The notes below the pieces were generated by a model. The model ran no database searches, had not been told where the DNA came from, and was given only the letters and a program-made list of their open reading frames with translations. Positions 7,842 through 16,845 of a DNA stretch of 64,000 nt are shown here, one piece after another. A program made the translations under genes and the position numbers. How positions within the stretch are numbered: the stretch's first letter is position 1; each line of letters opens with the position of its first letter. The DNA lies in NCBI GenBank assembly GCA_964645655.1, contig CAZXZS010000003.1, positions 62,001 through 126,000 of the forward strand, written 5' to 3'. This DNA is from JAGOUA01 sp964645655 (GTDB taxonomy: Bacteria > Patescibacteriota > Patescibacteriia > 2-12-FULL-60-25).

Positions 7842-9950
7842 TCAGGTCGGAGAAGGCCGGACCACCGACGGCACGCTTCCCTGAGCGGGAGGCGCGTTCG
7901 TCGACGAACCGTAATCGACCGTCTCCTTGCTGAAGCGCTCCTCGAACAGGACCCCGAGGCGCTCGTTCCCCATCAGCCCCGGACCGTCGAGGATCTCCGC
8001 GAGCGCGGCCAGCTCCGCGTGGAGCCTGCCCAGCGGACGCAGGGCGTTCTTCCGGGTGACCGCCGGGTCAGCCTTGGAACGGTCGCCCAGGATCTTCACG
8101 AGATCGGTCCGGACCAGCTCGAGCCGTTCGCCGCGGTCGAGGACGCTGAGGACGTGGTGGATGACCATGCCTGCGAGCGCCTCCCACTCCTTCTTCGGCG
8201 CCGTCGTCGCCATGTTGTTGGCGCGATCGAGGATCGTCCGGAACTCCGGGCGGCAACCCGCCCGCACGTTGGTGTACACCCCCGTCATGAACCGGCGAAA
8301 GAAGGCATACGCGCCCTCCGCTTCCAGCGTCGAGACGCCCTCGGGAGGCGTCGCCATGATGGGCCTTGCGACGAGGGAGGCGGCGGACGGCTCGTTGCTC
8401 GCAGCGGGGGCGGCAGCCTTGGCCTGATCGGCCTCGGCCTGCTCGCGCGCGCGCACCCCGAGCGCCTGCATCGTGAGATGGACGACGCGCGCCCGGGTCA
8501 GCGGATCGTCCGCCGCGTCCTTGGGCTCGAGCTCCTTCTCGACGTCCTTGGTGAAGCTGAAGGTCGCCCCCTTCGCGAAGAAGGGCTGCACGAGCATCGC
8601 CGACCGGAAGGCGAAGGTCAGCTCCTGGTCGATCCGGATGTCGAGCACGTCCTGGGCGCGGCGGGCCTGCTGCTGCACCTGATCGGCGCGGCGCTGGCGG
8701 GCGCGGTCCCAGAGGACAAGCGCGAGGGCGGCGACGAGGGCCAGGAGGGCGATGCCGCCGGCCACGAGCTTGGTGCCGCGGCTCTCGGCGAGGGCCTTCC
8801 AGCCGTCCTTCCGAAGCGTCTCGGCGGCGCGCGCCTCGTTGGCGTGGCGCGCCTCGGCCTGGGCCGCGGCGATGCGCTCGGCGTCGGCGCAGGTCGGTCC
8901 CTGGGCGATCGCATCCAGGCGCTCGGCGGCGGCCTGGGCCACTGCCGTGAGGTCGGCCGGAGCGAGCCCGGCGACCGTGGCAGGGACGAGGGCCCGGTTC
9001 CACGCGGTGAACTGCGCGGGACCGACGTCGCAACGCAAGGCCTGGTCCGTGTGGGCGGCGAGCTGCGGCAGCGCCAGGCAGGCGCGCTCGGCGACGCTCT
9101 TGAAGGCGCTCGACCGCGGGATCAGGACCCGGCCCGGGAGGGCGCGGATCTTGAATTGTCGGCTGAGCGCGCTCCCCGCGTACCGCTGGACGGCGTTCCA
9201 GCCGTACAGGGTCTCGAGTGAGGCACCGTTGAGGGGCGTGCAGGTGCCGGCGAGGTAGGCGCGGGCCTCCTGGGTGGCGACCCCGTTCTGGAAGAGCGGT
9301 CCGGTGGGACGGCCCTGGCAGTTCGGCGTGAGGCCAGCCGTGGCGGTGTAGATCCAGCGCACGGAACCGGCCGGCACGCCCACCTGGTTCGGCGAGCGGC
9401 GCAGCGTCTGCGAGGCCGGAAAGGCCACGGGCGGCGGCGTCTCGTCCAGGGGCCGCACGAACTCCTCGGTGACCGTCACCGTCGCCTGGAACCGGTTCAC
9501 GGGGTTGGCCGCGAGCAGGTCGAGCAGGGTGATGAAGGTCCCCTCGGGCGCGCTGGTCCGGGCGGAGCAGGCGGCCGAAGCGGTCGTCTGAAAGGCGCAC
9601 TGGAACGCGCCGTCGGTGCCGGGACGGAACCAGTTCCGGGGGCCAATGTCGCGCCGGTCCAGGCGCGTCGGCAGGCCGCGCGCGAGGACGGGAGCCGCGA
9701 ACGGCACGTCCCGATTGAGGTAGTCGTCGGCCTGCTGGTGGGTCGCCCCGTTCCAGGAGGCCGCCAGGAGCTGCGGGACCTCGGTAGGCCGGGTCAGGGT
9801 GACCACGACCGCCGGGTCGGCGTATTCCTGGCACGACGGCACGTCGGTCGCGACCGTCCGGTCCTGGGCTTCCGCCGCAGGGGACAAGATCGCGACGGCC
9901 AGCCCGCACAGGGCGGCCATCAGGGGAGGACAACCGGATGACATGTGCAT
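7842..9950 (-). CDS. Orphan membrane protein with secreted and cytoplasmic halves
   Basis: I do not recognise a family. The start ATG 9950 is fixed by AAGGAGG at 9956-9962; an upstream in-frame start at 9998 would ignore it. The 702-residue protein has a signal peptide ending near AEAQ, then an extracytoplasmic domain of about 370 residues with paired cysteines. One membrane helix lies at about 395-415 (GGIALLALVAALALVLW). A charged Ala-rich linker follows, and then a helical cytoplasmic domain that ends in a Pro/Ser-rich tail. The layout suggests a sensor or envelope-spanning scaffold (inference). Coding GC is very high. It is monocistronic, with its own terminator and a leader hairpin. Confidence 0.7.
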   Translation of the reverse strand: MHMSSGCPPLMAALCGLAVAILSPAAEAQDRTVATDVPSCQEYADPAVVVTLTRPTEVPQLLAASWNGATHQQADDYLNRDVPFAAPVLARGLPTRLDRRDIGPRNWFRPGTDGAFQCAFQTTASAACSARTSAPEGTFITLLDLLAANPVNRFQATVTVTEEFVRPLDETPPPVAFPASQTLRRSPNQVGVPAGSVRWIYTATAGLTPNCQGRPTGPLFQNGVATQEARAYLAGTCTPLNGASLETLYGWNAVQRYAGSALSRQFKIRALPGRVLIPRSSAFKSVAERACLALPQLAAHTDQALRCDVGPAQFTAWNRALVPATVAGLAPADLTAVAQAAAERLDAIAQGPTCADAERIAAAQAEARHANEARAAETLRKDGWKALAESRGTKLVAGGIALLALVAALALVLWDRARQRRADQVQQQARRAQDVLDIRIDQELTFAFRSAMLVQPFFAKGATFSFTKDVEKELEPKDAADDPLTRARVVHLTMQALGVRAREQAEADQAKAAAPAASNEPSAASLVARPIMATPPEGVSTLEAEGAYAFFRRFMTGVYTNVRAGCRPEFRTILDRANNMATTAPKKEWEALAGMVIHHVLSVLDRGERLELVRTDLVKILGDRSKADPAVTRKNALRPLGRLHAELAALAEILDGPGLMGNERLGVLFEERFSKETVDYGSSTNAPPAQGSVPSVVRPSPT

Positions 9951-9983
9951 GTCAGCCTCCTTCTCTCGTTTTCCAGGTCGGAT

Positions 9984-10020
9984 TAACAGAAACGTCACAC
10001 CCCTAAGCAGGGCGTGATGG
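9984..10020 (-). promoter_or_regulatory. Leader hairpin upstream of the 702-residue orphan
   Basis: In the sense of the gene, TCACGCCC and GGGGTGTGA can pair across a TGCTTA loop between the promoter region (TTGACA on the minus strand near 10050) and the ribosome site. Confidence 0.4.
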
Positions 10021-10091
10021 CGGCCACCTCATCATAGGTTCTCGCTTTTGTCAAGGGATAGACAACTAATCGTGCCGCACTTCAAGGAAGC

Positions 10092-10120
10092 AAAAAAGAC
10101 CCTGATCTTGGGTCTTTTTT
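10092..10120 (-). terminator. rplS terminator
   Basis: AAAAGACCC/GGGTCTTTTTT hairpin immediately after the rplS stop. Confidence 0.85.
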
Positions 10121-10123
10121 GGC

Positions 10124-10480
10124 TTACGCGGCGAGCTTGACGTTCTTGATCTCGCGGACGCGCTTCTTGCTGGAGCGGATGTAGCTGATGCTCTTGCGGC
10201 GGGTCTTGATGAGGCGGACGAGCTCGACCTTGAGCAAGGAGGGCATGGCGAGCGGGATGATGCGCTCGACGCCGACGCGCTCGGAGACCTTGCGGACGGT
10301 CATGGTCTTGGCATTGCCCTTGCCGCCAACGTTAATCACCAGGCCTTCGAAGATCTGGACGCGTTCCTTTTCGGCACCGGCGGCGTTGGTATCCTTAATT
10401 TTCAAGTGCAAGCGCACGGTCATGCCGGTTTTGACCTGGGTCGGTTGAATTACCGCGGGTAATACGAGATTTTCAGACAT
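10124..10480 (-). CDS. rplS: 50S ribosomal protein L19
   Basis: L19 sits at the 30S-50S interface. The 118-residue product starts at ATG 10480 (MSENLVLPAV), which matches family length; a longer open frame upstream runs through the promoter and is not coding. Family features visible are GMTVRLHLKIKD, ERVQIFEGLVI, the RKVSERVGVERI block and the basic C-terminus KTRRKSISYIRSSKKRVREIK. It has a sharp promoter 20 nt upstream, with the -35 box at the edge of a dispersed intergenic repeat. Confidence 0.95.
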   Translation of the reverse strand: MSENLVLPAVIQPTQVKTGMTVRLHLKIKDTNAAGAEKERVQIFEGLVINVGGKGNAKTMTVRKVSERVGVERIIPLAMPSLLKVELVRLIKTRRKSISYIRSSKKRVREIKNVKLAA

Positions 10481-10499
10481 ATCTGTGGAGAATGGGGGT

Positions 10500-10528
10500 A
10501 GAATACTGAATGTGACGGGAGCTGTCAA
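10500..10528 (-). promoter_or_regulatory. rplS promoter
   Basis: Minus-strand TTGACA (10523-10528), 17-bp spacer, TATTCT (10500-10505), about 20 nt before the start codon. Confidence 0.82.
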
Positions 10529-10606
10529 TACTTGGCCTGCCCGGCCGGAGGGGGTGGGGCTGGCGCCCCACGGCCCGCCCTTTCCCACAAGGGGGGCGGT
10601 CCCTGG
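10524..10606. repeat. Dispersed intergenic repeat, copy 1
   Basis: This stretch matches 58045-58135. It begins with GTCAATACT, contains a hairpin GTGGGGC/GCCCCAC and includes an identical block of about 33 nt ending in GCCCTTTCCC. Both copies lie immediately upstream of a minus-strand housekeeping gene. Confidence 0.8.
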
Positions 10607-10707
10607 CGCGGCAGCCCCTTTTTCCCGGACCTGAACTCGCTGCCTGTTCCTGGGATGGATTGCTCACACAGCAGGTCCGGGAAAAAGGGGCTGCCGCGCC
10701 GGGGACC
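10598..10707. repeat. Long inverted repeat (36-bp arms, 1 mismatch)
   Basis: Arms 10598-10633 and 10672-10707 are complementary, with 29 bp perfect (10605-10633 against 10672-10700) and seven further bases with one mismatch, around a 38-nt loop. It abuts repeat copy 1. No ORF is supported here, and no insertion-sequence gene is present. The remaining bases up to 10828 hold nothing I can identify. Confidence 0.88.
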
Positions 10708-10828
10708 TACAGGGAGAGGGAAAGAATGAAGATACTCAAAAAAAGGAGGACTCGGACGGGGTACCGCTCTCCTCTGTCATTGCGAGGAAGGCTTTGACGG
10801 GTGGGAGCAATAAACCGAATCCAAACGA

Positions 10829-10852
10829 AACATCCGCGCAAGGCGGATGTCT
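10829..10852 (-). terminator. uvrA terminator (probable)
   Basis: ACATCCGC/GCGGATGT hairpin just past the uvrA stop, followed on the minus strand by only a weak T-rich stretch. Confidence 0.5.
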
Positions 10853-10853
10853 C

Positions 10854-13775
10854 TTATTTCCCCTTCCCTTTTGCGGGTGGGTATTTCTCCAGCTCCTCTT
10901 TCAGGTAGGGCGCGGTCAGCGTTTTTGTCTTCGCGACCTGTTCGGGGGTGCCTTGGGCGACCAGTTGGCCGCCGCGGATGCCGCCGTCGGGGCCGATCTC
11001 GATGATCCAGTCGGCCATGCGGAGGATGTCGAGGTTGTGCTCGATGACGAGGATGGTGTTGCCGCGGTCGACGAGGGCGTTCAAGACGACGAGAAGACGC
11101 TTGATGTCCTCGAAATGCAGGCCTGTGGTAGGTTCGTCGAGGATGTAAAGGGTCTTGCCCGTGCCGCGGCGGGCAAGCTCGGTGGCGAGCTTGACGCGCT
11201 GGGCCTCACCACCGGAAAGGGTGGTGGCGGATTGGCCGAGACGGACGTAGCCGAGACCGACTTCGTAGAGGATCGAGAGCTTTTCGTAGATGGCGGGCTG
11301 GTCGACGAAGAAGCGGCGCGCCTCCTCGACGGTCATGTCGAGGACGTCGGCGATGGTCTTGCCGCGCCAGAGGACCTCGAGGGCCTCGCTGTTGTAGCGC
11401 TTGCCGTGGCATTCGGTGCAGTCGACGTAGACGTCGGGGAGGAACTGCATCGAGATCTGGATGGAACCGTCGCCGCTGCAGGCTTCACAGCGGCCGCCGC
11501 CCTTGACGTTGAAGGAGAACTTGCCGGCGTCGAAGCCACGCGCCTTCGCTTCGGGGATCTCGGTGAAGAGGTCGCGGATGGCGGTGAAGACGCCCGTATA
11601 GGTAGCCGGGTTCGAGCGCGGGGTGCGGCCGATGGGGCTCTGGTCGACCGACACGACCTTGTCGATGTGCTCCATCCCCTCGATCGACTTGTGGGCGCCG
11701 ATGGGATCTTTGGCGCCGTAAAAGTGGGAGCTGAGCGAACGGCCTAAAATATCCAGGATCAGAGTAGACTTGCCCGAGCCAGAGACACCCGCGACACAGA
11801 CGAACTTGCCGAGCGGGATATCGACGTCGATGTTCTTGAGGTTGAAGGCCTGGGCGCCGCGGATCTTGATCGCCTTGCCGTTGCCCTTGCGACGGGTGGC
11901 GGGCGTCTCGAGGAATTTCTTGCCGGAGAGGTAGGGGCCGGTGGTCGATTCCTTGTCTTTCTTGAGTTCGGCGAGGCTGCCGGCGGCGATGATCTCGCCC
12001 CCGTACTCCCCCGCCCCAGGACCGATGTCGACGATGTAGTCGGCGGCTTCCATGACGGCCTGGTCGTGCTCGACGACGATGACGGTGTTGCCGAGGTCGC
12101 GGAGGCGCTTGATGGTCTGGATGAGCTTGTCGTTGTCACGCTGGTGCAGGCCGATGGACGGCTCGTCGAGGATGTAGATGACGCCGGAAAGCTCGGAACC
12201 GAGCTGGGCGGCCAGGCGGACGCGTTGGGCCTCACCACCAGAAAGCGACATGGCGGCACGATCGAGAGTGAGGTACGACAAGCCGACGTCGAGGAGGTTC
12301 TGGACGCGGCGGACGATCTCGTTGGAGATCTGGTCGGCGACGACGCGTTCGGTCGCGCTGAAGCCGGCCTTGTCGGCCTCATCCTTCACCTTGACGCGTT
12401 GCATGGTACGCGAAGCCTTCACCTTTTTGGGCCCCGAACCGAGGGACGCGAAGAAGCCGTTGACCTCATCAAGCGGGACGGAGACGACGTCGGCGAGGGA
12501 CTTGCCGGCGACGGTGACGGCAAGGGCTTCGGGTCGGAGGCGCTTGCCTTGGCAGTCTGGGCAGGTGAGGACGCGCATGTAGGCCTCAATCTCCTTTTGG
12601 ACATAGTCGGAATCGCTTTCCTTGTATTTGCTTTCGAGAAGAGCTACCAGACCGAGGAACGGCTGCGGCTTTTGGCCCTCGGCCGCGTACAGCTGTTCGC
12701 CGGTGCCCTCGAACAGGACCTTGAGTTGCGGCTTCGTGAAGGCGGCGATGGCGGTATCGAGCGTGAAGCCGTGCTCCTTGCCGACGGCGGCGAGGAGTTT
12801 CATGGTCGAGGTCTGGTTGCCGGCGATGCGCGTGAGCGGCTTGATGGCGCCTTGGGCGATGGTGAGGCGCTTGTTAGGAATGACGAGGCTCGGCTCGAGG
12901 ACGAGCTTGGTGCCGAGGCCGGTACAGGCAGGACAGGCGCCTTGCGGAGCGTTGAACGAGAAGAGGCGGGGCTCGAGCGACGGGAACGAGCGGTCGCACG
13001 CGGAACAGAACAGCGAGGCAGAAAAGAGCTTCTCCTCGAGGCTGTCCATGCCCAAGATCTGCACCACGCCGTGACCGAGGTCGAGGGCCTGCTTCACATG
13101 CTCCTGGGCGGACGCGGCGGCCATCGTGGTCTTGTGTTCAAGGCGAACAACGACGGCTTCGATGGTGTGGGCGGCCGTCTTATCGATCTTGGTGCGCAGC
13201 ATCTCCTCAAGGTCGACGAGAACGCCGTCAAAGCGGACCTCGCGGATGCCGGCGCGTTCGGCAGCCTGGAGGACGAGCTTCTGCTCGCCCTTCTGCTCCT
13301 TCACGAGCGGAGCCAACAGCAAGACTTCTTCTTTTTTGGCCCAGTTGAGCAGTTTTTCAGCGATGTCTTTGGGGGTCTGCGGACTGAGGGCGGAACCGCA
13401 ACCGACGCAGTGCGGACGACCGGCCCGAGCGAAGAGCACGCGCAAGAAGTCGTAGACCTCGGTGACGGTCCCGACGGTGGAACGCGGGTTATGGGAGGAG
13501 GTCTTCTGGTCGATGGCGACCGTTGGCGAGAGGCCCGAGATCTCGTCGATGTCGGGCTTGTCCTGCATCTCCAAGAATTGGCGCGCATAGGAAGACAGGC
13601 TTTCCATGTAACGGCGCTGACCTTCGGCGTGGATGGTATCAAATGCCAAGGAGGACTTTCCAGAACCGGAAAGGCCGGTCATCACGATAAACGAACCTTT
13701 CGGCAGGTCGATGGAAACGTTTTTGAGGTTATGGACACGCGCACCTTTAATGGAAATCACGGACGGTTGCTTCAT
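10854..13775 (-). CDS. uvrA: Excinuclease ABC subunit A
   Basis: UvrA is the damage-recognition ATPase of nucleotide excision repair. The 973-residue product has both ABC modules: Walker A GLSGSGKSS near the N-terminus and GVSGSGKST in the second half, each with an LSGGEAQRV signature. Zinc-binding cysteines are seen in CSACDRSF...CPACTGLG and in CEACSGDG...CTECHGK. ATG 13775 is chosen because GGAGAGAG lies just upstream and the protein then starts with the usual ISIKGARVHNLKN. No uvrB or uvrC is nearby. The long plus-strand frame across this gene (12066-13949) is a shadow. Confidence 0.97.
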   Translation of the reverse strand: MKQPSVISIKGARVHNLKNVSIDLPKGSFIVMTGLSGSGKSSLAFDTIHAEGQRRYMESLSSYARQFLEMQDKPDIDEISGLSPTVAIDQKTSSHNPRSTVGTVTEVYDFLRVLFARAGRPHCVGCGSALSPQTPKDIAEKLLNWAKKEEVLLLAPLVKEQKGEQKLVLQAAERAGIREVRFDGVLVDLEEMLRTKIDKTAAHTIEAVVVRLEHKTTMAAASAQEHVKQALDLGHGVVQILGMDSLEEKLFSASLFCSACDRSFPSLEPRLFSFNAPQGACPACTGLGTKLVLEPSLVIPNKRLTIAQGAIKPLTRIAGNQTSTMKLLAAVGKEHGFTLDTAIAAFTKPQLKVLFEGTGEQLYAAEGQKPQPFLGLVALLESKYKESDSDYVQKEIEAYMRVLTCPDCQGKRLRPEALAVTVAGKSLADVVSVPLDEVNGFFASLGSGPKKVKASRTMQRVKVKDEADKAGFSATERVVADQISNEIVRRVQNLLDVGLSYLTLDRAAMSLSGGEAQRVRLAAQLGSELSGVIYILDEPSIGLHQRDNDKLIQTIKRLRDLGNTVIVVEHDQAVMEAADYIVDIGPGAGEYGGEIIAAGSLAELKKDKESTTGPYLSGKKFLETPATRRKGNGKAIKIRGAQAFNLKNIDVDIPLGKFVCVAGVSGSGKSTLILDILGRSLSSHFYGAKDPIGAHKSIEGMEHIDKVVSVDQSPIGRTPRSNPATYTGVFTAIRDLFTEIPEAKARGFDAGKFSFNVKGGGRCEACSGDGSIQISMQFLPDVYVDCTECHGKRYNSEALEVLWRGKTIADVLDMTVEEARRFFVDQPAIYEKLSILYEVGLGYVRLGQSATTLSGGEAQRVKLATELARRGTGKTLYILDEPTTGLHFEDIKRLLVVLNALVDRGNTILVIEHNLDILRMADWIIEIGPDGGIRGGQLVAQGTPEQVAKTKTLTAPYLKEELEKYPPAKGKGK

Positions 13776-13865
13776 GGATCTCTCTCCAAGGCCCCCAAGA
13801 GCGGGACACGATACGGGCGAGACTACCACGGGTTTTCACCGGGTGCAAGTGTCCGGGTGGGCGCG

Positions 13866-15644
13866 CTAGCCGCAGGTCCCGAGACCGGCATTGTTGTCGA
13901 GCGGGGCGTTGAAGGTCGCAGGGACCGTGATGCGGGGACCGGCCTCTGATGCGGCGACGCAGCGACGAGATTGGCATTGCGCGTTGAAATCACATTTTGC
14001 CCCCGTAGGACGGGAAGGATAGCACGAGAAGCGGTCTGGGGTCCCAGAAAGGAAAAGAACATTCAAGAGCGCATTCTGAACGGCGATCGGAGAAGTCCGC
14101 TCATCCTCCAGCAGGTCAATTGCCGTCCAGGATTGACTGGAGCACATGTTATTTTCATTCGTATACACATACTGAACCTGCGCGGCCGTAGGTAGGCCGC
14201 GAAGACTTCCTGGCGCGACATCATCGCGAATCTCAAGTGCACCGAAACCGCTACAACGGTTTTGCAAGCACCGTGAAGGACATTCGCTATCATTCTGGCA
14301 TGCCGCTCCAATGGGCTTTTTGCATCCAGACCTGAAGTACGTCTCAGGGCGCAGTTGCTGCGGAACATTCTCCCATGAGTGATAGGCGCGGAGCGTTCCA
14401 GCAAACAACTGCGCGTACGCGGAACGGCCGCACACGGCCGCACCGCGGCAGCTGTAGCGGTGCTGGACGCAGAACTCATCGACATTGTTGTTCGTGATGT
14501 TGCGGCAGCCGCCATTCGACTTGGGCAATTCGCGTAGCTGCGCTTCAGTCAGGTCACAGCGCTCGACGGTCGTCTGCAGGCCGCGATTGGTGCGGTATTC
14601 GGGGATCCCTTGGAACATGGCCGTATCACGGTAGTCGCCATAGACACAGGCGCCTGCCCGCTCTTGGCTTGGCTGGAAGCAGTATTGGCCTGGTTGCGTA
14701 CACGCGATGGACGAACGCTGTCGAACGCCCGGACTAGAGCCGATCGCCATTCCCGCAGCATATCCCGAACGCGCGATGACAAGCGGAATGAATGGCGCCC
14801 CTACGCCCGATGCGGCGAGCGCGGTCACGGTCCCGACATCGCCCGCGACCCCTCGCGCCGCCTGAGCCGTATTGATGGCATTGTCTACCGGAAACATGTA
14901 TTCGGAACTTTCGTTGCAGGCCGAACCGGTGGCTCCCCCATTGCACACGAAGTAATTGGTGGAGATCTCTTGGCATTGGAGACCCGCCTGGCAATCGACG
15001 CGGCCCGTGCCGGCATGGTTGGTGGGACCGCCCGCCTGTTCGGCGGTCACGTCGCATCCCGCGCCACGGCAACGACAGATGTTTCCCGCTTGGCCATCGG
15101 CACAGACGCCGAGAACGAGGCTCGTCCGCAAGCAAAACGAGCCGGCCGTGCAGTCGCTGTCCTTCGCGCAGGATGTCCCAGGCTGGTTCGTTTGCGAACC
15201 CGCCGTGAGGCCGACGCTCTGGATGCGGCGGATATCGGGGAGCGAAAGGCGGACGGTCTTAGGGTTCACCGTATATAAGATGACGTAGGCCAAAAACAGG
15301 ATCGCCATCCCGCCGATGGCGTCCTCGATGACCTTCCGACCCGTCTTGGCGTCGCCCGTTGAAGCGCCCAGCAGATAACGAAAGCCACCGTATACGACCA
15401 TGATGATGGCGACGAGGGTCACGATCCCAAGCGCATACCGATAGAGCACGGTAATGTATTCAGGGGAGCCGGAGACACTCGTGACGTTCCCGATCGGGAC
15501 GGAAAGCTGGACCGTGGACGGATTCGCCGTCGAACGCACCGGAACGACCTGCGGCTGGGCCTGGGCGTAGGCCACCGGCGACAGAACCGCAAATAGGTAC
15601 CCGATCAGGACCACAATTCCACTCAACCGAGAGAAGAAACGCAT
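13866..15644 (-). CDS. TrbC/VirB2-like pilin fused to a Cys-rich extracellular domain
   Basis: The protein has 592 residues. A signal peptide (residues 1-27, ending AQA) is followed by the two-helix TrbC/VirB2 core (residues of about 65-125, YALGIVTLVAIIMVVYGGFRYLL and AIGGMAILFLAYVILYTV). VirB2 itself stops there. Here about 450 further residues follow, with more than 30 cysteines in EGF- or dickkopf-like patterns such as CAKDSDCTAGSFC and CQNDSECPSRCLQNRC. Such fusions are, as far as I know, common in CPR genomes, which lack the rest of a type IV secretion system. The gene starts 3 nt after the dsbA-like stop, so the oxidoreductase probably forms its disulfides (inference). Confidence 0.8.
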   Translation of the reverse strand: MRFFSRLSGIVVLIGYLFAVLSPVAYAQAQPQVVPVRSTANPSTVQLSVPIGNVTSVSGSPEYITVLYRYALGIVTLVAIIMVVYGGFRYLLGASTGDAKTGRKVIEDAIGGMAILFLAYVILYTVNPKTVRLSLPDIRRIQSVGLTAGSQTNQPGTSCAKDSDCTAGSFCLRTSLVLGVCADGQAGNICRCRGAGCDVTAEQAGGPTNHAGTGRVDCQAGLQCQEISTNYFVCNGGATGSACNESSEYMFPVDNAINTAQAARGVAGDVGTVTALAASGVGAPFIPLVIARSGYAAGMAIGSSPGVRQRSSIACTQPGQYCFQPSQERAGACVYGDYRDTAMFQGIPEYRTNRGLQTTVERCDLTEAQLRELPKSNGGCRNITNNNVDEFCVQHRYSCRGAAVCGRSAYAQLFAGTLRAYHSWENVPQQLRPETYFRSGCKKPIGAACQNDSECPSRCLQNRCSGFGALEIRDDVAPGSLRGLPTAAQVQYVYTNENNMCSSQSWTAIDLLEDERTSPIAVQNALLNVLFLSGTPDRFSCYPSRPTGAKCDFNAQCQSRRCVAASEAGPRITVPATFNAPLDNNAGLGTCG

Positions 15645-15647
15645 AGG

Positions 15648-16427
15648 TTAGGGGGTAGGGACGGTTGAGGAAGCGGCGGCTTCTTGCAGGAACCGTTCGA
15701 TAAGGAATTCAAAGTACGCTTCGGGACGCTCTTGAGGGACGCCTTGGATGCGGACGCCGTTGAAGAAGTAGGTCGGGGTGCCTTGGACCCCGGCGCGGGA
15801 TCCGTCGGCGAGGTCTTCTTGGATTTGAGCCGAAAAGGTCTGCGCCTCGACGCAACGGCGGTACTGGGTGAGGTCGACACCGGCTTGGGCGGCGAAGCGC
15901 TCGAAATCCGCGGGAACCAGGTCACCGGTCTGGGTGAAGAGCAGGTCGTGCATCGCCCACCCCTTGTTTTGGGCAAAGGCGCAACGAACGGCCTGGGCCG
16001 CCTGGATGGCGTTCGGATGCAGTTCCTCGACCGGAAAATCGCGTACCACGAAACGGACACGGTCTTGGTACTTGAGCATCGCCTCACGGAACGGACCGGC
16101 GGCGCGGCGACAGAAGGGACACCCATAATCGATGAAGGCGACGACCGTGAGCTTGGCCTGCTGGGGACCGAGGGAGGGCCGCCCCGGACGATCAAGCGCC
16201 TTGAGGTCTTCGGGCGTGACCCGGGTATTCGCGACCGCCCGCGCGACGGACGATTCGAGACGCTGCTCAAGCCAGGCGCTTCCCCCGCTACGCCGGATGG
16301 CAAGGAACGAACGGGTGAAGCTGTAGCCGAACAGGACAACGAAGGCCAAAAACAGGCCCAGGAGCGACCACAAGAGGAGCGTGCGCCAGCGCATGACCAC
16401 GGTACGGCCAAAGAGCGTCACTTGCAT
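15648..16427 (-). CDS. DsbA-like thiol oxidoreductase (membrane-anchored)
   Basis: The 259-residue protein has an N-terminal membrane helix (residues of about 14-38) and a thioredoxin-fold DsbA domain with active site C103-P-F-C106 in DYGCPFCRRAAGPF. The cis-proline loop is seen as VQGTPTYFFNG. It should introduce or shuffle disulfides in exported proteins. Start ATG 16427 is preferred because a longer frame would run through secG on the other strand. It sits 3 nt upstream of the Cys-rich pilin-like gene, its likely substrate. No DsbB or VKOR partner is in the window. Confidence 0.88.
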   Translation of the reverse strand: MQVTLFGRTVVMRWRTLLLWSLLGLFLAFVVLFGYSFTRSFLAIRRSGGSAWLEQRLESSVARAVANTRVTPEDLKALDRPGRPSLGPQQAKLTVVAFIDYGCPFCRRAAGPFREAMLKYQDRVRFVVRDFPVEELHPNAIQAAQAVRCAFAQNKGWAMHDLLFTQTGDLVPADFERFAAQAGVDLTQYRRCVEAQTFSAQIQEDLADGSRAGVQGTPTYFFNGVRIQGVPQERPEAYFEFLIERFLQEAAASSTVPTP

Positions 16428-16474
16428 GGGGAAAGTATAGCACACGGGCCGCCCGGTTTCCGCCCGGGCCCGCA

Positions 16475-16503
16475 TTGACGGGAAGGGGCCCCTCCTGTAG
16501 GCT
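16475..16503 (+). promoter_or_regulatory. secG promoter
   Basis: TTGACG (16475-16480), 17-bp spacer, TAGGCT (16498-16503). Confidence 0.72.
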
Positions 16504-16521
16504 CGACCCATTCCATTTCCT

Positions 16522-16740
16522 ATGCGTGAACTCATCTTGGCGGTGGCCCTCATCACGGTTTCCGTCCTCCTCACGATCGTCATCCTCCTGCAGCAACGCG
16601 AGGGCGGTTTGGGCGTCGCGTTCGGCGGCGAAGGCAACGTGTTCCGCACCAAGCGCGGCCTCGAACAGGGGCTCCACTACGTGACGATCGCCTTGGCGGT
16701 CCTGTTTGTCGGCATCGCGATCCTGAACCTGGTGATCTAG
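16522..16740 (+). CDS. secG: Preprotein translocase subunit SecG
   Basis: SecG stimulates SecYEG-dependent export. The 72-residue protein shows two membrane helices (residues of about 4-24 and 52-71) joined by the family loop ILLQQREGGLGVAFGGEGN with the QxREGGLG-type motif. Length is normal. It is divergent from the dsbA-like gene, has its own promoter, and precedes the solute-binding protein gene, which has a separate -10 box. Confidence 0.92.
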   Translation: MRELILAVALITVSVLLTIVILLQQREGGLGVAFGGEGNVFRTKRGLEQGLHYVTIALAVLFVGIAILNLVI

Positions 16741-16831
16741 GTCGTTTTTCGGGGATTTTTTCCCAAAATACCGCTCCTGCGCCCGCCGTGAACCGGCGGG
16801 CGCGACAGGTATACAGGTTGACCCAATCCTC

Positions 16832-16837
16832 CTATAC
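16832..16837 (+). promoter_or_regulatory. -10 box for a leaderless start
   Basis: TATACT lies 7-8 nt before ATG 16846; no ribosome-binding sequence separates them. Confidence 0.5.
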
Positions 16838-16845
16838 TAGGGCGT

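Noticed and set aside
8068..9933. 621-codon frame beside the 7842-9950 gene
   Set aside because: Arg/Pro/Gly-rich alternative frame; the chosen frame has a ribosome site, a signal peptide and a membrane helix.
12066..13949. 627-codon plus-strand frame
   Set aside because: It is antisense to uvrA, whose protein motifs are certain; the low-complexity composition is that of a mirror frame.
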